Shown: positions 6,300-10,405 of the stretch, one piece after another
How positions within the stretch are numbered: position 1 is the first letter of the stretch
How the letters are laid out: each line of letters begins with the position of its first letter
Assembly: GCA_017395275.1 (NCBI GenBank)
Contig: JAFPVN010000089.1
Coordinates: 1 to 10,405, forward strand
From: Candidatus Methanomethylophilaceae archaeon
Lineage (GTDB): Archaea; Thermoplasmatota; Thermoplasmata; Methanomassiliicoccales; Methanomethylophilaceae
Reading direction: 5' to 3'
DNA: 10,405 nt
Position numbers and translations under genes: made by a program
The notes under the pieces: model-generated
Told to the model about the DNA's origin: nothing
Database searches by the model: none
What the model saw: only the letters and a program-made list of their open reading frames with translations

Positions 6300-6755
6300 A
6301 TGACCGATCTCAAGAACCAGAAGAGAATGGCAGCCGAGGTCCTCGGCTGCGGAATCAACAGGGTATGGATCGACCCCGACAAGATCGAGGACGTCGCCAA
6401 CTGCATCACCCGCGCGGACATCCGCACGGCGGTCGCATCCGGAACCATCAAGGCCAAGCCCAAGAACGGAACCTCCTACGGAAGGATCAGGAAGGCAGCG
6501 GCCCAGAAGGCGAAGGGAAAGAGGAAGGGACCCGGAAGCAGGAAGGGAACCGACAACGCACGCGTACCCGACAAGAGAAGGTGGATCTCCGTCATCAGGC
6601 CCATCCGCGCAGAGCTCAAGCAGCTCCGCGACGAGGGCAAGATCACACCCTCGGTCTACCGCATGTACTACAGGAAGGCCAAGGGAGGCGTCTACAAGAG
6701 CCGCAGCCACCTTAGGATGCACATGATCAGCGCCGGATACCTCAAGGAGGAGTAA
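6300..6755 (+). CDS. rpl19e: 50S ribosomal protein eL19 (L19e)
   Basis: This 151-residue protein is eL19, found in archaea and eukaryotes, and located near the exit tunnel with a long helix reaching the small subunit. Family features run in order: NQKRMAAEVLGCGINRVWID (6-25), IRTAVASGTIKAKPKNGTSYGRIR with the ASGTIKAKPKNG core (46-57), the strongly basic Gly/Lys/Arg region KAKGKRKGPGSRKGT (70-84), and WISVIRPIRAELKQLRDEG, YRMYYRKAKGG and the YLKEE end. ATG 6300 lies two bases after the eL32 stop with GGTG at 6291-6294. Its terminal Glu codons form the binding site for uL18. Confidence 0.97.
   Translation: MTDLKNQKRMAAEVLGCGINRVWIDPDKIEDVANCITRADIRTAVASGTIKAKPKNGTSYGRIRKAAAQKAKGKRKGPGSRKGTDNARVPDKRRWISVIRPIRAELKQLRDEGKITPSVYRMYYRKAKGGVYKSRSHLRMHMISAGYLKEE
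6746..6752 (+). promoter_or_regulatory. GGAGGAG ribosome binding site for uL18
   Basis: GGAGGAG lies in the last Glu-Glu codons of eL19, five bases before ATG 6758. The same site, with identical spacing, recurs before the next two genes. Confidence 0.7.
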
Positions 6756-6757
6756 GT

Positions 6758-7255
6758 ATGGCAACAGGACCCAGATACAATGTGGCCTTCCGCAGAAGAA
6801 GAGAGACCCGCACGAATTACTACATTCGCAAGAAACTCCTCAGGAGCGGAGAGACCAGAGCTATCGTTAGAAGATCTAACAAGAACATCACGATCCAGTT
6901 CGCCGACTTCGACATGGGCGGCGACATAGTGGTCGCATCGGCAACCTCCAGGGAGCTCAAGGCCATGGGATGGGACAGATCATGTTCCTCCGTCCCCGCG
7001 GCCTACCTCACCGGATACCTTGCCGGAAAGAAGGCAGTGAAGGCCGGTATCGAGTACGCAGTGCTCGACATCGGGATGCAGAACCCCCAGTACGGCGGAG
7101 TCCTCTTCGCCGCTGCGAAGGGAATGATCGACGCAGGACTCGAGGTGCCCTGTTCCGAGGACGTCCTCCCCGACGAGGACAGGATCAACGGGAAGCACAT
7201 CGACGATTCGATCGAGGCGGCAGTCAACAGCCTCAAAGAGAAAATGGAGGAGTAA
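6758..7255 (+). CDS. rplR: 50S ribosomal protein uL18 (L18)
   Basis: This 165-residue protein is uL18, which binds 5S rRNA with uL5 in the central protuberance. The archaeal N-terminus is basic (YNVAFRRRRETRTNY, 7-21; YYIRKKLLRSG). The core has RAIVRRSNKNITIQF, then PAAYLTGYLAGKKA (80-93) and the diagnostic AAKGMIDAGLEVPCSEDVLPDEDR-type stretch (119-142), of which DAGLEVP and LPDEDRINGKHI are clear. The segment just before PAAYL reads GWDRSCSSV, which differs from the GNTPAAYLTG form I recall in many archaea. At 165 residues it is short for archaeal uL18 (often 180-200), mostly at the C-terminus. Start and binding site are clear. Confidence 0.96.
   Translation: MATGPRYNVAFRRRRETRTNYYIRKKLLRSGETRAIVRRSNKNITIQFADFDMGGDIVVASATSRELKAMGWDRSCSSVPAAYLTGYLAGKKAVKAGIEYAVLDIGMQNPQYGGVLFAAAKGMIDAGLEVPCSEDVLPDEDRINGKHIDDSIEAAVNSLKEKMEE
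7246..7252 (+). promoter_or_regulatory. GGAGGAG ribosome binding site for uS5
   Basis: It is encoded within the Glu-Glu C-terminal codons of uL18 and sits five bases before ATG 7258, identical in form to the sites before uL18 and uL30. Confidence 0.7.
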
Positions 7256-7257
7256 AC

Positions 7258-7935
7258 ATGGATTGGATTCCTAAGACAAGACTGGGACAGATGGTCCTCA
7301 ACGGTGAGATCACCACCATGAGCGACGCACTGGCGACCAAGCTCCCCCTCCGTGAGGCGGAGATTGTCGACATCCTCCTGCCCGACCTTCAGGACGAGGT
7401 CATCGACCTGAACATGGTCCAGAGGATGACGGACTCCGGAAGGAGGGTCAGGTTCGCGGTGACATGCATCGTCGGAAACGGCGACGGATTCATCGGAATC
7501 GGAAGGGCCAAGGGAAAGGAGGTCGGACCCTCCATCAGGAAGGCCATCGACAACGCCAAGCTCAACATCATCGAGATCAAGCGCGGCTGCGGTTCATGGG
7601 AATGCGGTTGCGGCCAGCCCCACGCGCTGCCCTTCGAGGTAGTCGGAACGTGCGGATCGGTCACCGTCAACATCAAGCCCGCACCCCGCGGTATCGGACT
7701 CGCCGTCGGTGACGTCGCGAAGAGCCTGCTCAAACTCGCAGGTGTCCACGACGCATGGGGATTCGCCAGGGGCAACACCAAGACCAAGGTCAACTACGCC
7801 ATGGCGACCTTCAACGCACTGAGGATGACCTCCACCGTGAGGGTAACAGACGCACAGGCACAGAGCCAGAACATCGTTTCCGGACCCGTCGGCATCACCG
7901 CGGCCGAGAGCGATGCGGATTCAATGGAGGAGTGA
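7258..7935 (+). CDS. rpsE: 30S ribosomal protein uS5 (S5)
   Basis: This 225-residue protein is uS5, near the mRNA entry channel and decoding region, with a role in fidelity and unwinding. The N-terminal archaeal part is WIPKTRLGQMVLNGEI (3-18). The double-stranded RNA-binding-like domain is RVRFAVTCIVGNGDGFIGIG (63-82) plus AKGKEVGPSIRKAI. The archaeal cysteine motif GCGSWECGCG (110-119: C111, C116, C118) with C132 follows, and may bind metal. The C-terminal domain has PAPRGIGLAVGDVAKSLLKL (141-160) and GFARGNTKTKVNY. It ends in a short acidic tail. Longer in-frame extension inside uL18 is rejected in favour of ATG 7258. Confidence 0.97.
   Translation: MDWIPKTRLGQMVLNGEITTMSDALATKLPLREAEIVDILLPDLQDEVIDLNMVQRMTDSGRRVRFAVTCIVGNGDGFIGIGRAKGKEVGPSIRKAIDNAKLNIIEIKRGCGSWECGCGQPHALPFEVVGTCGSVTVNIKPAPRGIGLAVGDVAKSLLKLAGVHDAWGFARGNTKTKVNYAMATFNALRMTSTVRVTDAQAQSQNIVSGPVGITAAESDADSMEE
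7926..7932 (+). promoter_or_regulatory. GGAGGAG ribosome binding site for uL30
   Basis: It lies in the Glu-Glu C-terminal codons of uS5, five bases before ATG 7938. It is the third of three successive junctions of the form GGAGGAGTRANNATGG (N varies). Confidence 0.7.
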
Positions 7936-7937
7936 AT

Positions 7938-8402
7938 ATGGCATACGCAGTCATTCGTGTCCGCGGACAGCCCGATGTCTCCTACGACATCGAGTACACC
8001 ATGGGGCTCCTCGGAGTCAACAGGGTCAACCACTGCGCCATCGTCCCCGAGAACGCTTCCACGAAGGGAATGCTCCAGAAGGTCAAGGACTACACCACCT
8101 ACGGTGAGATCAACGCCGAGACCCTGGCACAGCTGATCCGCGTACGCGGAAGGCTCTCCGGAGACAGGATGATCACCGACGAGTACCTCGCTGCCAACAG
8201 CGAGTTCAAGACCGTCGACGATCTCGCGAAGGCGATCATCGAGAACGACTACAGGATGAAGGACGTCGAGGCGGCCAAGCCCGTCTTCCGCCTTCACCCG
8301 CCGGTCAAGGGATACGAGGGCAACAAGCGCTCGTACAAGAACGGCGGTGCACTGGGATACAGGGGCGAAGCGATCAACGATCTCATCGCCAGGATGCTGT
8401 GA
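7938..8402 (+). CDS. rpmD: 50S ribosomal protein uL30 (L30), archaeal long form
   Basis: This 154-residue protein is uL30 of the archaeal/eukaryotic (L7-like) type; bacterial L30 is only about 60 residues. The ferredoxin-like core is at the N-terminus: YAVIRVRGQPDVSYDIEYTM (3-22), LLGVNRVNHCAIVPEN (24-39), and GMLQKVKDYTTYGEIN (44-59). The extension includes LIRVRGRLSGD (66-76) and, near the end, VFRLHPPVKGYEGNKRSYKN and GGALGYRGEAINDLI. These C-terminal motifs are typical of archaeal uL30. The start has a strong binding site in the uS5 tail. It is followed after nine bases by uL15, the conserved order. Confidence 0.97.
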   Translation: MAYAVIRVRGQPDVSYDIEYTMGLLGVNRVNHCAIVPENASTKGMLQKVKDYTTYGEINAETLAQLIRVRGRLSGDRMITDEYLAANSEFKTVDDLAKAIIENDYRMKDVEAAKPVFRLHPPVKGYEGNKRSYKNGGALGYRGEAINDLIARML

Positions 8403-8411
8403 GGGATAGAC

Positions 8412-8861
8412 ATGCCTAGCAGAACCAAGAAGTTCAGAGGCCTGAGGACCCACGGACGCGGTAAGAAGTCCGGAAGGGGAGCAGGAATCATCGGTGGACA
8501 CGGTCAGGCAGGACTGGGGAAGACCAAGAAGATCTACATGCTGAAGTACGACAGGAACCACTTCGGTCACCACGGATTCAGCAGGCCCCAGAGCATGGTC
8601 GCGGCCAAGAACACGATCAACGTCTCGGAGCTCTCCGAGCAGGTCGACCGCTTCGTCGAGCTCGGTTTCGGCAGCAAGGAGGGGGATGTGTACAACATCG
8701 ACCTCGGAGCCGCAGGGATCGACAAGCTCCTCGGATGCGGAAGCATCGCGTTCAAGGTCAACGTAACCGTGGACGAGGCATCCGCGAAGGCCGTCGAGAA
8801 GATCGAGGCAGCCGGCGGATCGATCGTCGGTGCCGAGTCTTCCGAGTCCGACGAGGAGTGA
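8412..8861 (+). CDS. rplO: 50S ribosomal protein uL15 (L15)
   Basis: This 149-residue protein is uL15, an extended large-subunit protein whose Gly/Arg-rich N-terminus threads through 23S rRNA. The N-terminus shows RTKKFRGLRTHGRGKKSGRG in two parts (4-23) and GIIGGHGQAGLGKTKK (25-40). FGHHGFSRPQ (51-60) is the archaeal motif. The globular C-terminal domain covers about 68-140, with INVSELSEQVDRF and GSIAFKVNV, then an acidic ESSESDEE tail (142-149), probably disordered. ATG 8412 follows the uL30 stop, with TGAGGGA as binding site. It ends 20 bases before secY. Confidence 0.97.
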   Translation: MPSRTKKFRGLRTHGRGKKSGRGAGIIGGHGQAGLGKTKKIYMLKYDRNHFGHHGFSRPQSMVAAKNTINVSELSEQVDRFVELGFGSKEGDVYNIDLGAAGIDKLLGCGSIAFKVNVTVDEASAKAVEKIEAAGGSIVGAESSESDEE

Positions 8862-8881
8862 GGAAACCAGAGGAACCGAGT

Positions 8882-10405
8882 ATGGCGGAAGAATCTGTGA
8901 GCCTCCTATACAAGATCAAGCCGATCTCCGACAGGCTCCCGTCAGTCAAGCGTCCTGAGGGCCACGTGCACTTCAGGACCAAGATGATGTGGGTCGTCGT
9001 GGTCCTCCTTGTATACTTCGTCATGACGAACGTCTACATCTACGGCCTGGACAAGGCCTCGACATTGGACCTGTTCGCTCAGTACAGAACGATCATGGCT
9101 GGATCCTCCGGATCCCTCCTCCAACTCGGAATAGGTCCGATCGTCACTGCATCCATCATAATGCAGCTGTTCGTCGGAGCTAAGATCATCAAACTCGACC
9201 TCTCGAACAAGAAGGACAAGGCGTGCTACCAGTCGGTTCTTAAGCTGTTAGTCATCGTCATGATCCTGTTCGAGGCGGTCCCCCAGGTATTCGGATACCT
9301 GGTGCCTTCGGACGCCTTCACGGACAGATTCGGCGAATGGGGGGCCAAGAGCCTCATCATCCTCCAGCTGTTCCTGGGGTCCTACATCGTGTTCCTCATG
9401 GACGAGCTCATCTCCAAGTGGGGGATCGGAAGCGGTATCTCGCTGTTCATCGCGGCGGGAGTCGCGCAGCAGCTGTTCACGGGTACCTTCAACTGGTACG
9501 CGTACGATTCCTCGGCAGAGCTCAGCCTGTCGAACCCGCCCGCGGGAGCGATCCCCAAGGCGCTGTACGTCGTCACGCACTGCACCCCCGCACAGATGTC
9601 GTCCCAGGGTTACGATATCATATTCCTGCAGCAGCCCAACCCGATGATCGCACTCATCGGTACGCTGGCTATATTGCTGCTGGTGGCGTATCTCGAGTCC
9701 ACCCGCATCGAGCTCCCGCTGTCCCACGGCGGAGCGAGGGGTGCGAGGGGCAAGTACCCGCTGAAGCTCATGTACGCGAGCAACATCCCGGTCATCCTGA
9801 TGTCCGCGCTGCTCGCCAACATCAGCATGGTGGCGCTGCTGCTCTACAGCAACGACTTCCTCAGCGGCATCCCGCTGCTCGGGAACAATCCGAACATCGG
9901 ATACTTCGAATCGGGCCAGACGCAGGCCTCGGGAGGACTGGTATGGTACCTGTCCGCACCGTCGGGCGTGGTGTCGTGGCTGATGCCGATCATCGATCCG
10001 GTGAACTACGCCAACAACCACACGCCGCTGATGAACCTGATGCACGTGGTGATATACTTCTGCGTCATGGTCCTGGGTTCGATCCTGTTCGCCAAGTTCT
10101 GGATCAGCACCACCGGTATGGGACCGGAGTCGGTCGCCAAGCAGATCCAGCGCAGCGGTATGCAGATGCCCGGATTCCGCCGCGACCCGCGTATCCTGGA
10201 GCGTGTACTGGAGAGGTACATCCCCACCATCACCATCCTGTCGGGTGCGATAATCGGAGCGCTGGCGGCGTTCTCGGACCTGATCGGTACGGTCGGTAAC
10301 GCGAGCGGTACAGGAGTTCTCCTGGCGGTGAGCATCATGATCCACTTCTACGAGGCCATGGGCCGCGAGCAGATGATGGAGATGCACCCTGTCATGAGGG
10401 AGTTC
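8882..10405 (+). CDS. secY: Protein translocase subunit SecY, 3' end cut by window edge
   Basis: 508 residues are visible of the pore subunit of the SecYEG/Sec61-type channel, which moves or inserts proteins across the cytoplasmic membrane. About ten hydrophobic segments can be seen. The plug region is SSGSLLQLGIGPIVTASIIM (75-94), the TM5 segment GIGSGISLFIAAGV (181-194), the C4 loop SHGGARGARGKYPLKL (281-296), the C5 region FWISTTGMGPESVAKQI (406-422) with GFRRDPR, and TM10 GTGVLLAVSIMIHFYE. The end MHPVMREF aligns with the C-terminus of family members, so only a few residues should be missing. Extracytoplasmic loops at about 200-252 and 323-385 are longer than in the Methanocaldococcus protein (about 436 residues). 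GAGGAA precedes ATG 8882. Codon choice shifts to CCG and CTG. Confidence 0.97.
   Translation, partial: MAEESVSLLYKIKPISDRLPSVKRPEGHVHFRTKMMWVVVVLLVYFVMTNVYIYGLDKASTLDLFAQYRTIMAGSSGSLLQLGIGPIVTASIIMQLFVGAKIIKLDLSNKKDKACYQSVLKLLVIVMILFEAVPQVFGYLVPSDAFTDRFGEWGAKSLIILQLFLGSYIVFLMDELISKWGIGSGISLFIAAGVAQQLFTGTFNWYAYDSSAELSLSNPPAGAIPKALYVVTHCTPAQMSSQGYDIIFLQQPNPMIALIGTLAILLLVAYLESTRIELPLSHGGARGARGKYPLKLMYASNIPVILMSALLANISMVALLLYSNDFLSGIPLLGNNPNIGYFESGQTQASGGLVWYLSAPSGVVSWLMPIIDPVNYANNHTPLMNLMHVVIYFCVMVLGSILFAKFWISTTGMGPESVAKQIQRSGMQMPGFRRDPRILERVLERYIPTITILSGAIIGALAAFSDLIGTVGNASGTGVLLAVSIMIHFYEAMGREQMMEMHPVMREF

Noticed and set aside
5496..6764. Open frame of 422 codons on the minus strand
   Set aside because: It lies wholly antisense to uL6, eL32 and eL19, which are certain. 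Strong codon bias at about 60 percent GC leaves few antisense stops. The translation has no recognisable domain.
6970..7257. N-terminal extension of uS5 into uL18
   Set aside because: The uS5 family start WIPKTRLG immediately follows ATG 7258, which has a strong GGAGGAG.
8862..8881. Possible terminator or promoter between uL15 and secY
   Set aside because: The 20 bases are purine-rich with GAGGAA as a binding site; there is no T-run, hairpin or TATA box.
9337..10299. Open frame of 320 codons on the + strand in another frame of secY
   Set aside because: It overlaps SecY motifs frame-shifted, is Arg/His/Pro-rich, and has no start signal.
9248..10387. Open frame of 379 codons on the minus strand antisense to secY
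   Set aside because: The translation is an Arg/His/Asp/Gln-rich low-complexity protein typical of a shadow frame; SecY in the + frame is unambiguous.
1..10405. A hidden novel system, mobile element, CRISPR array, tRNA or rRNA
   Set aside because: Every base outside gaps of at most 20 is in a conserved housekeeping gene; no direct-repeat arrays, inverted terminal repeats or RNA-gene signatures were seen.

Overview
This window is one uninterrupted stretch of an archaeal S10/spc-type ribosomal protein operon. All genes are on the + strand and are packed end to end from the tail of uS19 to the near-complete secY gene, which runs off the right edge. The order is uS19 (5' truncated), uL22, uS3, uL29, aIF1 (SUI1), RNase P component Rnp1 (Pop4/p29), uS17, uL14, uL24, eS4, uL5, uS14, uS8, uL6, eL32, eL19, uL18, uS5, uL30, uL15, SecY. 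Embedded eS4, eL32, eL19, aIF1 and Rnp1 genes are diagnostic of Archaea. The largest gap is 20 bases (before secY), and many stop and start codons overlap (ATGA or TGATG). No stretch of 300 bases lacks a gene.

The organism is probably a member of Thermoplasmatota, and plausibly Methanomassiliicoccales. This rests on a moderately high GC content, on protein style, and on the fact that none of the 20 stop codons visible is TAG (15 TGA, 5 TAA). Methanomassiliicoccales read UAG as pyrrolysine and avoid it as a stop. This is an inference; highly expressed genes often avoid TAG anyway.

Region by region: 1-1639 carries the end of the S10-type block (uS19, uL22, uS3, uL29). 1639-2191 carries two non-ribosomal RNA/translation proteins, aIF1 (start-codon selection) and Rnp1 (tRNA 5' maturation). 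2197-8861 carries the spc-type block of small- and large-subunit proteins. 8882-10405 carries SecY, the pore of the protein translocon, so ribosome production, initiation, tRNA processing and membrane insertion share one transcript. Shine-Dalgarno sequences matching the archaeal 16S tail (GGAGGTGATC) lie before most genes, often inside the upstream coding sequence.

I found no mobile element, RNA gene, CRISPR array or unknown system. Points deserving a second look are modest: expanded extracytoplasmic loops in SecY, a sharp change of codon preference at secY, a helix-hairpin-helix extension on eL32, repeated Glu-Glu C-termini whose codons form the next gene's ribosome binding site, an AT-rich dip at the uS8/uL6 junction, and the absence of TAG stops.
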